Program-made: the position numbers and the translations under genes
Part shown: positions 19,028 to 28,505 of the stretch, in pieces
Layout: every line of letters starts with the position of its first letter
Position numbering within the stretch: position 1 is the stretch's first letter
Notes under the pieces: model-generated
Databases searched by the model: none
What the model saw: only the letters and a program-made list of their open reading frames with translations
What the model was told of the DNA's origin: nothing
Source: Opitutia bacterium ISCC 52
GTDB taxonomy: Bacteria > Verrucomicrobiota > Verrucomicrobiia > Opitutales > UBA2995
Direction of reading: 5' to 3'
DNA length: 64,000 nucleotides
NCBI GenBank assembly: GCA_014529675.2
Contig: CP076040.1
Location: forward strand, 930,001-994,000

Positions 19028-20017
19028 CTACATCTCCACCCAGCCATCCTGTTCGTGGCTTTCAAAAATCGCGTCGATCACCTTCATGTTACCTATGGCG
19101 TCACTCAAGGGCGTTGGGCTAGGGTCACCGTTGAGAATGGCCTGTGAGACCACGTCACCCTCCAGGGTGTATTGATTGCAGATGGGGAAGGTCGTTTCCT
19201 CAATACCGTCATCCGTTTCCAACCACATGCGCGTCTCCACGTCGGGTGGGGCATTAAAAGGGATTTCGATTTCTATCCGCCCGGTCGTACCCACGATATG
19301 GACACGCTGGTAAGGGGAGATCTGAGTGGAAGTGGTAAAGCTACCGGTTCCGTTCTCAAACTCCATGATCCCTGAGCATTTCCGATCTATCTTAGTGACC
19401 GGATCGCGTTCGACGATACCCATGACCCGTTTGGGTTCCGCATCGAAAATGAAGCGAGTCAACGAGGTGCAGTAACAGCCGATGTCGAGCATGGCTCCCC
19501 CGCCGATGTCGGCTTGGTTGCGGATATTGGTGGGATCCACGTTGTAGTAGGAAAAGAAGGATTGAATGGTCCGCAGGTCGCCAATCTTGCCCGCGTCGGT
19601 CCAGGCTTTGGCGGTGACCCATTGGGGGTGAAAGCGAAACATGAAGGCCTCCATCGCATTCAGCTTGGGATAGCGTGCTGCCACGTCGACCAGGCGCTGG
19701 GCATCCAGTGCATTCAGGCCCAGTGGTTTTTCACAGAGCACATGCTTCCCCGCCTCCAGGACTTTAATAGACCAGTCGACATGCAAGTGATTGGGCAGGG
19801 GGTTATAAATGGCATGGATGTCATCCGCGGCCAGTAACTCCTCATAGCTGCCATAGGCTTTGGGAATCCCCATTTCGGTTGCGAAGGCCTGAGCCCCCTC
19901 GAGGTTACGTGAAGCAACCGCCACCACGTCGACCCATTCCGATTGCATAAACCCCGGCAGAAACCGTGTCCGGGCAAAATTAGCTGTACTGAGGACTCCC
20001 CATCTGACTTTATTCAT
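19028..20017 (-). CDS. Gfo/Idh/MocA family oxidoreductase (cytoplasmic)
   Basis: A 329-residue NAD(P)-dependent oxidoreductase without export signal. VRWGVLSTANFAR forms the nucleotide-binding beta-alpha unit, E96-K97-P98 is the family motif, and GGGAMLDIGCYCTSLTRFIF lies in the substrate domain, a variant seen in xylose or trans-dihydrodiol dehydrogenase-like members. It probably oxidises a free sugar with NADP. It stands divergent from the gene remnant at 20061. Confidence 0.92.
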   Translation of the reverse strand: MNKVRWGVLSTANFARTRFLPGFMQSEWVDVVAVASRNLEGAQAFATEMGIPKAYGSYEELLAADDIHAIYNPLPNHLHVDWSIKVLEAGKHVLCEKPLGLNALDAQRLVDVAARYPKLNAMEAFMFRFHPQWVTAKAWTDAGKIGDLRTIQSFFSYYNVDPTNIRNQADIGGGAMLDIGCYCTSLTRFIFDAEPKRVMGIVERDPVTKIDRKCSGIMEFENGTGSFTTSTQISPYQRVHIVGTTGRIEIEIPFNAPPDVETRMWLETDDGIEETTFPICNQYTLEGDVVSQAILNGDPSPTPLSDAIGNMKVIDAIFESHEQDGWVEM

Positions 20018-20060
20018 GCTCCCGATTTAGCGGATCATCCTTTTCCAAACAAACTTTAAT

Positions 20061-20423
20061 GTGAACGAAGTTACCGAACCTTCATACAAAGCGTTGAGAC
20101 TCGGTCCTTCTGCGTTTAATCTTTCTTTGTCTTTTTCCTCCTCGAGGATTGTAGATGAGTGGGCGATTTACGATGGTTCATCACAGCCACCGGCCTTATT
20201 GGAAACCGGTGAAAACCATTCCCCGCAACAGCTCATGGAAGATTACAGCCAATACCAAGCGCCAGAAAAGAAGCCCCGTCGCGTGCAGCCACTCAACGAT
20301 CCTGATTTCATTGGAGCCGAGGTGGCCTTGAAGCGGGCCTCTGAAAAGGCCATCGCCCGAGCTTGTGCGGCTGGATTGGAACCCGTTATTGCTCCGGTCC
20401 ATAAAACGCAGAATAAGCGTTAG
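20061..20423 (+). pseudogene. C-terminal remnant resembling a zeta-toxin-like kinase
   Basis: The frame opens at GTG 20061 with 27 uncharacteristic residues, then reads VDEWAIYDGSSQPPALLETG and ends ALKRASEKAIARACAAGLEP. The (V/A)DEW..YDNS..PP block and the closing amphipathic helix resemble the C-terminus of zeta-toxin-type (UDP-GlcNAc kinase-like) P-loop proteins common in Verrucomicrobia and cyanobacteria. The ATPase core with the P-loop is absent. The 5' part appears deleted up to about 20130. The assignment is from memory of the family and moderately sure. Confidence 0.45.
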
Positions 20424-20510
20424 AGTCTTAGACCCAATCGGCTTTCATTTCATCCATTGCATCAGCTCGACGTTGACTCATTCGCCAAGCGTCCCCGATG
20501 ATCAGAGGCT

Positions 20511-21497
20511 ATGACGAATTCCCAACCAAAGCGCATCGCCTTTATCGGAGCGGGTGACATCTCGCTCCTTCATGCTGAAGCCATTGCCGCCTGTCCGAGT
20601 GCAGAACTGGCAGGCTTATGGTCGATCGATGTCGAGCTGAATCAGGAAAAAGCCGAGCGCTATAGATGTCCCATTTATGAATCGGCAGAAGACCTGGTGG
20701 CAGATCCGTCAGTCGATGCCGTCTTCATTCTGACTAATCTCGAGACACACACTCAGTACGCCACCCTCGCAATGAATGCCGGGAAAGCCGTGCTGATCGA
20801 AAAGCCTCTGGCACCGACCATTTCCGAGCTGGAGCAACTCAAAGCCTGCGCCGAGAAAAACGGGGTCGTCTTGTGCCCGGGACACAACTACATCCACGAG
20901 CCATCATTGCACCGTACCCGTGAGCTGCTCCACAGCGGTCGACTTGGCAAACTGGTCGCCGTTTATATTCACTACCACATTCATCATCCCGAGGAAGTGG
21001 CGCGCCGCTATCCGGGTGTCATTAGGCACATCCTTACTCATCATAGCTACCTGCTGAGTTACCTGGGCGAGCCCTACCATGCTCCGGTGGCCGTGTCCGC
21101 GATGAAGTCGGTTATCCACTACGACGACTTTGAGGGCGAAGACCTGGCCATACTCAACCTGCGATTGAATTCCGGAGCCATCGCCCACTTCTGTGCCGAC
21201 TTTGCCGCCGACGATCATTCCGCCGACCCCTGGACCTTTGTTGTGAAAGTCATCGGCACCGACGGTGCGACCCGCTTCAGCTACCGCGACTGGGTCGAAA
21301 ACAAACCAGGCGTCGTTCACTCACACACCTGGTCCGCCTACGGCTGGCACATCCGGGAAGAAGTCCGCCACTTCATTGAAGAATGCCTTAGCAAAGGCAC
21401 CGCGCCACTATCCACCATCGACGACGCCATCACCGCTCAGCGCATCATCGAAGCCAGCGAACAATCCATCGCTGAACGCCGCGAAATTGATCTGTGA
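20511..21497 (+). CDS. Gfo/Idh/MocA family oxidoreductase (cytoplasmic)
   Basis: A 328-residue oxidoreductase. RIAFIGAGDISLLHAEAI holds the G13-A-G15 nucleotide loop, E97-K98-P99 is the conserved motif, and HYHIHHPEEVARRYPG with IRHILTHHSYLL contributes His-rich substrate-site segments. No signal peptide. It differs in sequence from the neighbour at 19028, so they are not a recent duplication. The substrate is unknown. The start ATG 20511 has no strong Shine-Dalgarno upstream, as for most genes in this window. Confidence 0.92.
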   Translation: MTNSQPKRIAFIGAGDISLLHAEAIAACPSAELAGLWSIDVELNQEKAERYRCPIYESAEDLVADPSVDAVFILTNLETHTQYATLAMNAGKAVLIEKPLAPTISELEQLKACAEKNGVVLCPGHNYIHEPSLHRTRELLHSGRLGKLVAVYIHYHIHHPEEVARRYPGVIRHILTHHSYLLSYLGEPYHAPVAVSAMKSVIHYDDFEGEDLAILNLRLNSGAIAHFCADFAADDHSADPWTFVVKVIGTDGATRFSYRDWVENKPGVVHSHTWSAYGWHIREEVRHFIEECLSKGTAPLSTIDDAITAQRIIEASEQSIAERREIDL

Positions 21498-21789
21498 GTT
21501 GAAACCAGCCGTCGTAACCCAAATTATTCGCTGATAAATATCTTGAAAAATAAAACTGATATCTATTCGAGACTGAGATTATTATTCTACTATATTTAAA
21601 TGGAAACTACTTATTAGATTATTAACATGATCAAAACTCAATTTATCTGTTGTGTCGCCTGAATTATTCTTTATTACTTAGATTCTTACTATCCAAATAA
21701 ACTGAGTTTTAGGAGATCTAGCCTATATAGTTCCTTAGTTTAAACCCCACAATATCATAGGACAACGCCTCACGCAAACAACTGCAAAT
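21498..21789. promoter_or_regulatory. AT-rich upstream region of the TonB receptor
   Basis: About 290 bases that are markedly AT-rich, unlike flanking intergenic regions, lead into the TonB receptor start at 21790. Such a long AT-rich leader probably carries the receptor's promoter and regulatory sites. No specific operator or riboswitch could be identified by eye. Confidence 0.35.
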
Positions 21790-24700
21790 ATGAAAAAGAT
21801 CATAACCTTATGCATAGCTTCTGTACTTTTACCGACTGCCTTCATTAAAGCCCAGGTAAGCGAAGATGAAGAAAACAAAGATGAAAGTATATTTGAACTT
21901 TCGCCATTCACAATCCAAGAGGATGAATCGATAGGCTACCAAGCTTTATCCACATTAGCTGGTACCAGAATTAAAACTGCGCTTAGGGACACGGGTGCGG
22001 CTATCTCCATAATAACTCCTGAATTTTTAGAAGATGTAGGTGCTGTGGACGCTGCCTCTGTTTTGTCTTACAGCCTGAATACAGAGGTGTCAGGGGAACA
22101 GGGAAATTTCGCAGGTGGTGTGGAAACTGGTGATGACCGTAGTAACCCAGCAGTTAACGGACAACGTGTTCGTGGTATTTCACCCGCTTCCCTAACCAGA
22201 GGTTATTTTCTTACAGACATTCCTTTTGATTCCTATAATACGACCAGAATCACAATAAATCGGGGGCCAAATTCACTACTATTTGGCGTAGCGAACCCAG
22301 GAGGAGTCATAAATAATCAGGTAAAACTAGCCACCACAGGAGATGATTTCGCTACAATTAAATTTCGACTTGGAGAACGTGGAGGCAATCGGCAAGAAAT
22401 CGATCTAGACAAAGTTCTAATAAAGGATCGCTTGGCCATCAGAATCGTAGGGGTAAATGAAGATATAAGATTCAAACAAGAACCTGCGTATGAAACAGAT
22501 CAGCGCCTTCATTTCTCACTTGAAGCTGTTTTGTTTGAAAATGAAGGCTCAGACATATTTGGGAAAACTGTTTTCAAAGGAAATTGGGAAGATGGCACCA
22601 TTGATGGAACACCCGCTATGGTAGTTCCGCCTGCAGATAGTGTGACCGGCTGGTTTGAACAACAAAATAAAGGTCATCGAGAGGTTATCGAACGGATGTC
22701 AGGAATCACACTTCCTGGATACATAGATAATTCCTTTGAAGACTCATATGGGCCATTTGTTCCACATACCATAATAAACACTATCCCCGGAGTTCCCTCA
22801 GGTAGACAAGCTGGAATGAACGCCAGATTATCTGCGTGGGTAAATATACCCCTTACTTGGAATCACATTGGGCAAGTTGTTCCATCAACTGGCTTGCCTG
22901 GACAACCTGAAGTCGCAGGAGTATTGGGGCGGGTTATTTGGAATAAGGCCCCACAATACGGCCGCGGAAGATTTGAGACTCCAATGCACATTAATGATTT
23001 TTGGTATAATAGTGTTCCTGGCTTTTCGAGCCCACGCATACCGCAATCGATGTTGGATAATGAAACCTTATTATGGACTGGGACAACTTCTAATGTGCGA
23101 CACGACTTTGACGTTAAAAACATTTCCTTAGAACAAAGTTTATTTAACGGTAAAGGTGGAATTGAGATAGTGGTTGATGAACAAATGTATGAGAGAAATG
23201 TTTCCATACCTTTTGATGACTACAGCGGTAGCCAAAACGATTGGCGGATTGATGTTAGCTCTCATTTAACAAACGACCAACCTAACCCCAACGTCGGCAG
23301 AATACTTGGCTGGGGAGGAAATGATCCGCAATATTTCTCAACCGCCAGAGAAGCAGAAAGAGCTACTATTTTTTACGAATTCGATTTCACAGACTTGGAA
23401 GGCATTGGAGGTTATCTTGGGAAGCATGTATTTACCGGGCTGTATAATAAACAAACAATCGACCAGCTAAATAGAAGCTATAGAATGATATGGAATGATG
23501 GCAGCGCTTACAAAGTGGCATCTGATATCTTTACAGGTAATCAAACCGGTGGAAGGCGCAGAATGTGGCATTATCACTACCTGACTGATAACTTAGTTGG
23601 AAAACAATTAAGTGATGTTAAAATAACAGATTATATCACTCCTCGATTACCTCAAGAAGGCGACACGTATTTTCTTTCATGGAATGACCACCCCACACCA
23701 AGTGCGAACCCAAATGGGGTAAATGTACCAGCTGATCCTGAAGCATATGTGGCTGGCACCGGGGATCCTTCCTACTACGATACGTTCACAGCGCATAAAC
23801 AGCTTATGTCTGCATATAGAAACGAACAAGTTATCAATTCAGAAGCTCTTAGCTGGCAAAGCAAATTTCTAAATGATAACGTAGTAGGTCTATTAGGATG
23901 GAGAACTGATGAATCAATCAATACTGGACAAGCTTCCGTTGACAAGGATAGCGATGGTAATCCTCTTCCTGGACAACAAGAACTATCAGATATCTCTGAA
24001 GTGGTTGAAGGTAGCACTTTAACCCAAAGTCTCGTAGTTCACTCGCCCATAAAGCTTGGATCGACAAGCATAAGTGCTCATTACAATTCCTCCGAGAACT
24101 TTTCACCTGAAGCTACTCGACGGAATATCAAAGGGAATGTTATACCATCACCTTCAGGCGAAACAGAAGAAATTGGAATTGGAATGGAATTCCTAGATGG
24201 AGCAGTTTCTCTTAGGATTAGTAAGTATGAGATGACCATGGATTATGCAGATGCCTACATGACTGGTCCTATTAATGGCGTCCTAGCTCCACTTGGTAGA
24301 GTCAGGTGGGGAATGATGGAGGCAGATGGAGCACCATGGCAAGATGTCTATGACGTCATGTATGACGACCGTAATCGATTCCCAGATGCTAAACATTTTA
24401 ATAGCTACGACGAACTATTTACAGCATTGGGGAATTATCTCCCACGAGATATTGAATCTTTAATTAATGGGCGGTACAACGCAGACGGTGATTATGAGTA
24501 CGATCGAATTGTTGGTGCAGCTGCAACAAGATCATTTACTTCCGAAGGCACTGAAATTGAATTAGTCGGAAACTTAACCAATAATTGGCGTGTAGCCTTA
24601 AATGTTGGTCAGCAAGAAACTATTACAGCTAACTCGGTACCGGTTTTAGCCGAAGTAGCTAATGAGGTGTTAGAAGGCTATAAAAGAGAAGGTCTTTGGG

Positions 24701-25194
24701 GTCACCAAGATGCTCCGGACAACGATGCGGATTCTACATTCGGCAGTAGATTCAATGGAGCTACCTTGATACCAATAGCAGCAGCACAGGCTAGGGATGG
24801 AACTGTTTCTTTAGAACAGCGCAAATGGAGGATAAACTTTGCTACTAATTACAATTTCACTGAAGGAGCCCTGAAAGGTTTTGGAATTGGAGGATCATAC
24901 CGTTATCAATCTGAGGTAGCAATAGGATATGAAAATATGATAAGTCCAGATGGCTTGGTTGTACCAGTTATCGATAACCCGCATATGGGGCCCACTATGT
25001 GGAATGGAGACATGTGGATTAGCTATAAAAGACCTTTGACTGACAAGATTGATATGAAGCTTCAATTAAATATAAGAAACTTACTTGGAGATGATGACCT
25101 TATTCCCGTATCTGCAAATCCTGACGGTAGGATAATAGCATACAGAAATTCTAACCCACGAGATATATTCTTGACTAGCACCTTCAGCTTCTAA
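21790..25194 (+). CDS. TonB-dependent outer-membrane receptor, Opitutae type
   Basis: An 1134-residue outer-membrane receptor. Signal MKKIITLCIASVLLPTAFIK is followed by an acidic spacer and the motif IFELSPFTIQED seen at the start of many Opitutae receptors. The plug domain shows GTRIKTALRDTGAAISIITP and GPNSLLFGVANPGGVINNQ; the rest is a 22-strand-type barrel with many aromatic-alternating strands, ending DIFLTSTFSF with terminal Phe. It would import a ligand too large for porins (an oligosaccharide or metal complex). No SusD partner is present, as is usual in this phylum. Codons are AT-richer than in neighbours, hinting at a different history or expression class. A strong terminator follows. 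Confidence 0.93.
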   Translation: MKKIITLCIASVLLPTAFIKAQVSEDEENKDESIFELSPFTIQEDESIGYQALSTLAGTRIKTALRDTGAAISIITPEFLEDVGAVDAASVLSYSLNTEVSGEQGNFAGGVETGDDRSNPAVNGQRVRGISPASLTRGYFLTDIPFDSYNTTRITINRGPNSLLFGVANPGGVINNQVKLATTGDDFATIKFRLGERGGNRQEIDLDKVLIKDRLAIRIVGVNEDIRFKQEPAYETDQRLHFSLEAVLFENEGSDIFGKTVFKGNWEDGTIDGTPAMVVPPADSVTGWFEQQNKGHREVIERMSGITLPGYIDNSFEDSYGPFVPHTIINTIPGVPSGRQAGMNARLSAWVNIPLTWNHIGQVVPSTGLPGQPEVAGVLGRVIWNKAPQYGRGRFETPMHINDFWYNSVPGFSSPRIPQSMLDNETLLWTGTTSNVRHDFDVKNISLEQSLFNGKGGIEIVVDEQMYERNVSIPFDDYSGSQNDWRIDVSSHLTNDQPNPNVGRILGWGGNDPQYFSTAREAERATIFYEFDFTDLEGIGGYLGKHVFTGLYNKQTIDQLNRSYRMIWNDGSAYKVASDIFTGNQTGGRRRMWHYHYLTDNLVGKQLSDVKITDYITPRLPQEGDTYFLSWNDHPTPSANPNGVNVPADPEAYVAGTGDPSYYDTFTAHKQLMSAYRNEQVINSEALSWQSKFLNDNVVGLLGWRTDESINTGQASVDKDSDGNPLPGQQELSDISEVVEGSTLTQSLVVHSPIKLGSTSISAHYNSSENFSPEATRRNIKGNVIPSPSGETEEIGIGMEFLDGAVSLRISKYEMTMDYADAYMTGPINGVLAPLGRVRWGMMEADGAPWQDVYDVMYDDRNRFPDAKHFNSYDELFTALGNYLPRDIESLINGRYNADGDYEYDRIVGAAATRSFTSEGTEIELVGNLTNNWRVALNVGQQETITANSVPVLAEVANEVLEGYKREGLWGHQDAPDNDADSTFGSRFNGATLIPIAAAQARDGTVSLEQRKWRINFATNYNFTEGALKGFGIGGSYRYQSEVAIGYENMISPDGLVVPVIDNPHMGPTMWNGDMWISYKRPLTDKIDMKLQLNIRNLLGDDDLIPVSANPDGRIIAYRNSNPRDIFLTSTFSF

Positions 25195-25211
25195 TCTAGC
25201 TTTAGACCTTT

Positions 25212-25250
25212 AAAAAGAGAGTGCCTACATTCTGTAGGCACTCTCTTTTT
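25212..25250 (+). terminator. Rho-independent terminator after the TonB receptor
   Basis: A perfect 18-bp stem (25212-25229 and 25233-25250, core GAGAGTGCCTACA) closes on a TTC loop. The 3' arm ends in TTTTT with GTTT following. The A-run on the 5' side also makes it work from the opposite strand. It lies 18 bp after the receptor stop. Confidence 0.9.
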
Positions 25251-25256
25251 GTTTAA

Positions 25257-25427
25257 AACCATAAGACCTTGCTCCTAAATACGGGTAATGTGGATACGCG
25301 AAAAATATCCGGACATACCACAAGTCCGACCGTAGTGGATTGGGATAAAAATGGAATTCCGGATCTGTTGGTTGGGGCAGAGGATGGGCGGCTTTACTAT
25401 AAAAGGAACGCGATAGGGAATCGTTAA
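25257..25427 (+). pseudogene. C-terminal remnant of an FG-GAP/VCBS repeat protein
   Basis: 56 codons without a start follow the terminator and end at TAA 25425-25427. They read KTLLLNTGNVDTRKISGHTT, then SPTVVDWDKNGIPDLLVGAE and DGRLYYKRN. The VDWDxxGxPDLLVGxEDGRxYY pattern is the Ca-binding FG-GAP/VCBS beta-propeller repeat, here at its usual place near the C-terminus of secreted Verrucomicrobia proteins. The 5' part of the gene is gone. Confidence 0.65.
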
Positions 25428-25462
25428 AGTGACCTCGCTTCGTGGCGCTTGGGAATTGGAAT

Positions 25463-27041
25463 TTATTTGAGATTTGGATCTTCATGGGGCTTGGAGCTAC
25501 CTGTTCGCTTATCGGCAAAATGGCCTACCAGCGCGCCGAGCAGCACGATCGAACTGGTGCCCAAAATGATTGTCATGAAGGAGTGAAGCGGATTCGCCCA
25601 ACCGGATATTCTGTCCGGCCAAAGTCCGGTTTTAGAAAGCGACAGCCAGAGGATCAACAGCGCCCCAACGACGACGGAAATAATGGCATGCGGATTTCGG
25701 GCCTTTCGCGAGATCAGGCCGAGAAGAAACAGCCCGAGCATGCTGCCGGTGAAGATGCCCTGGAGGTTCCCACCAGGCGTCTAGCGCGCTCTTGACGCGC
25801 AACATCGCCAAGGCGGTCAGCGTGCCGGAAATGCCGACAATCAACGTCGCCCCATGCAGGACGCGCATCGATTCCCAGTCGCCGGCTTCGGGGCGGAAGT
25901 AGCGCTTGTGGATGTCGCAAAGATAAAGGGTCGCGGAGCTGTTCAAGCTGGTGTCCATGCTGCTCATCGCGGCTGCAAAAATCGCGGCGATCAGCAGGCC
26001 CGCGAGTCCGATGGGCAGTTTATTGACGATAAAGTGAGGCACGACTTTGTCACCGACGTCGGCGGCCGTAAGAGCGGCGGCTTTGGCGGCGATTAGGTCA
26101 TTGGTTGCCGTAAGCCCGTCCTGGGCCAATTGGGTAACCACAACCTGTGTCCTCACTTCATTCAGCATTTCAGGATTCGCTTCATAGAGACTAAACAATC
26201 CCGTTCCGATGAAGAAAAACAGGGCCGACATGACGGGGAACAGCAAAGCGGCGAGCCAGACGCTGGACTTCGCGGCGCGATCGGACTTCGCGGTGGCGTA
26301 ACGCTGCACGAAGCTTTGATCGATTCCGAAGTTCTGGATATTGATGAACACGCCGTAGAGTAGAACAATCCAGAAAGTGGGCTGCGGCAGGGTGAAAGAC
26401 TCGGGGCTGAGGCTGAAGCTTCCCAGGCTGAATTTGCCGTTTTCTTTAGCGATCTCGAACAATTGGCCAGAGCCCTCGGGCATTCCGGTGAGAATCAATC
26501 CCGCGCAGAGAAAGGCGCCCGCTATTAGGACAAAACTTTGCACGACATCCGTCCAGATTACGGCCTCGATTCCCCCGAGCAAAGTGCAAGCGGTCACGAG
26601 AACGCCGGTCACTAGGATGATAATCTTAACGTCCCAGCCTGTGAGCGGCGAGAGGGCCAAGGCAACGAGATAAAGAATCGTTCCGATGCGGGCAAGCTGG
26701 GACAGAAGGTAGCAGGCCAAGGCATAAGTTCGCGCCCAGGGTCCGAAGCGCTTTTCTAGATGATAGTAGGCGGAAACCTCGGAGCTGCCCCTGTAAAGCG
26801 GGATGAACCAACGGACGGCGATGACCGCCGCGATCGGTAGTGACAATCCAAGTACCCATGAATTCCACGTTCCACCATAGGCCTTGCCGGTGTTGCCTAG
26901 AAACCCGATGCTGCTGACATAGGTACCGAAAATCGAAAACCCGACCGCCCATCCCGGCAGCGATCGTCCCGCCGCCATGAATCCCTCGGGTTTGCCGCTT
27001 TTGCGCGCGAACCAACACCCCATGGCTAACACGCCCGCAAG
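25463..27041 (-). pseudogene. Solute:sodium symporter (SSS family), frameshifted and 5'-truncated
   Basis: The sequence codes for an SSS-family transporter: FMAAGRSLPGWAVGFSIFGT (the family's GGRSLP motif), YVSSIGFLGNTGKAYGG, a long series of membrane helices and IFAAAMSSMDTSLNSSATLY. The first frame (27032 down to about 25768) goes out of register after SALDAWW; the C-terminal helices (GLFLLGLISRKARNPHAI and on to stop at 25463) continue in another frame. One extra C in gaacctccagg (about 25768-25772) explains the shift. The N-terminus begins inside the first helix (AGVLAMGCWFARK), so the start is also missing. It is more GC-rich than neighbouring genes. Confidence 0.85.
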
Positions 27042-27762
27042 CCTGCCCTGCTACAATGAAGGAGCCCGTTTGGCTGATTTTCTGCCTTCCTTGTGTAAGG
27101 CTATTCTGAAATCCGGTTTATCGGTCGAGGTTCAGATTGTCGATGATGGCTCAGAATTTTACCATCAGGGGCACTACCGAAGCCTTTTGAAACTGCTTCG
27201 CCCTGCTTTTTCATTTTTAAGGGATACTTTGACCCTAGATTTTAACCAAGGGAAAGGCCGTACAGTCTACGCGGGCTGGGATCAGGCAAAATCTGCGGAT
27301 ATGTTGGTTTTCGCAGATGCGGATGGGGCTGTTGGACCTGAAGAAGTCGTCCGAGTTCTGAAAATGGTGAATGAAAATCCGGAGACAGCTAACACGCTTT
27401 ATGTAGCCAGCCGGATTAAAAACGAAACCTCGGAAGTAAACAGGCGAGCCATTCGCAACATCGGCGGTTTGACCTTTCGCTGGCTAAGGAAGCAGCTGTT
27501 TTCCTTACCAATTCAGGACACGCAATGCGGATTTAAAGTAGTGCCAAATGCATTCTTCACAGAAAACCGCGAAAAACTGATCGAACCAGGCTTCGCCTCC
27601 GACATCGAGCTCCTCTACCGCGCACAACAAGCTAATATTAACTTAAAGGAAGTCCCCGTAACCTGGAACGATATCAAAGGTGGCCATATGAGCTTTAGAA
27701 ATTCAATCAGTCTGTTCAAAGATCTGCTGCGTTTGAAGTATCGTCTGGACAAGGAAGAATAA
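27022..27762 (+). CDS. GT2-family glycosyltransferase with replaced N-terminus
   Basis: From CYNEGARLADFLPSLCKAIL onward this is a typical GT-A glycosyltransferase 2 of the dolichyl-phosphate glucose synthase type: IVDDGS, MLVFADADGAV (DxD metal motif), IQDTQCGFKVVP and FASDIELLYRA. Family members begin with a strand of type (V/I)SIIIP before CYNE. Here that strand is replaced by MANTPASLP, and bases before 27042 belong to the truncated symporter on the other strand. The conserved part starts at 27046. ATG 27022 could still start a protein lacking the first Rossmann strand, probably unstable. Normal role: transfer of sugar from a nucleotide donor to a lipid or glycan. Confidence 0.75.
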   Translation: MANTPASLPCYNEGARLADFLPSLCKAILKSGLSVEVQIVDDGSEFYHQGHYRSLLKLLRPAFSFLRDTLTLDFNQGKGRTVYAGWDQAKSADMLVFADADGAVGPEEVVRVLKMVNENPETANTLYVASRIKNETSEVNRRAIRNIGGLTFRWLRKQLFSLPIQDTQCGFKVVPNAFFTENREKLIEPGFASDIELLYRAQQANINLKEVPVTWNDIKGGHMSFRNSISLFKDLLRLKYRLDKEE

Positions 27763-27779
27763 TCCTAAAAATTGAAATC

Positions 27780-28193
27780 GTGAGGATTTCAAAAACAGTC
27801 TTCATCCCAGAAATCGAATTCAAATACCACGCAATTCGGTCACAGGGTCCAGGCGGGCAGAACGTCGATAAAGTTTCCTCGGCTGTCCAGCTGTTTTTCA
27901 ATATTCCTCTGTCGAGTCTGCGGGAGGAGCTCAAGGAGCGATTGTTAAAATTGAAGGACAACCGCATAACTGCTAAAGGAGTTATCGTAATCAAGGCCCA
28001 GTCTTTCCGTAGCCAAGGAAAGAATGAAGAGGAGGCCCGACAAAGATTGGCCGAAATAATTCGCTCAGTTTTGATTCAACCAAAAAAGAGGCGACCCTCC
28101 AAGCCTTCCAGAGGAACTATAGAAAAACGGCTGAATTCAAAAAAACGTCGAAGCAAGAGCAAGAACCTACGGCGCCGGGTAAATCCAATTTAA
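27780..28193 (+). CDS. arfB: ArfB-type peptidyl-tRNA hydrolase (ribosome rescue)
   Basis: A 137-residue release-factor-like protein. The catalytic GGQ (residues 25-27) sits in RSQGPGGQNVDKVSSAVQL, which hydrolyses peptidyl-tRNA on stalled ribosomes. The C-terminus is a Lys/Arg-rich tail (KKRRPSKPSR, KKRRSKSKNLRRR) that binds the empty mRNA channel. No codon-recognition domain is present, which separates it from RF1/RF2. Length matches ArfB/YaeJ (about 140). The start is GTG 27780. It lies 17 bp after the GT2 gene. Confidence 0.9.
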   Translation: MRISKTVFIPEIEFKYHAIRSQGPGGQNVDKVSSAVQLFFNIPLSSLREELKERLLKLKDNRITAKGVIVIKAQSFRSQGKNEEEARQRLAEIIRSVLIQPKKRRPSKPSRGTIEKRLNSKKRRSKSKNLRRRVNPI

Positions 28194-28505
28194 AAAACGC
28201 CCGTTAAACCTGAGCGCTTGGAAGTGATACTTCCCTGGCTACCGGCGGGCGCCAGCATTTGGGCAGTGTCATTCTCAAAAGTCTTTGCCCCAACTGCGCA
28301 GGGACCCGTATATTCCTCAGCAATAGCGTCAGGAAATATATCAACTTGCCCAGACTCGCCTCCATCAAAAATAGCCTCTGTAACGTAAAAGCAACCAACA
28401 GTTTTTTCAAGAATTTTGATTATTGGCCAGTTTTTCTCGACATTTTATTATATCGCCTAAATAAAGGATCTTTAAATGTCTCAATAACCCCAAAAAAAGC
28501 TCAAA
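28194..28505. other. Gene-free stretch, nothing recognised
   Basis: 312 bases between arfB and the small membrane protein. Short open frames exist on both strands (28259-28516 plus, 28204-28410 minus), but neither has recognisable sequence. A GC-rich portion near 28230-28260 precedes an AT-rich one that probably carries the promoter of the gene at 28506. Confidence 0.3.
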
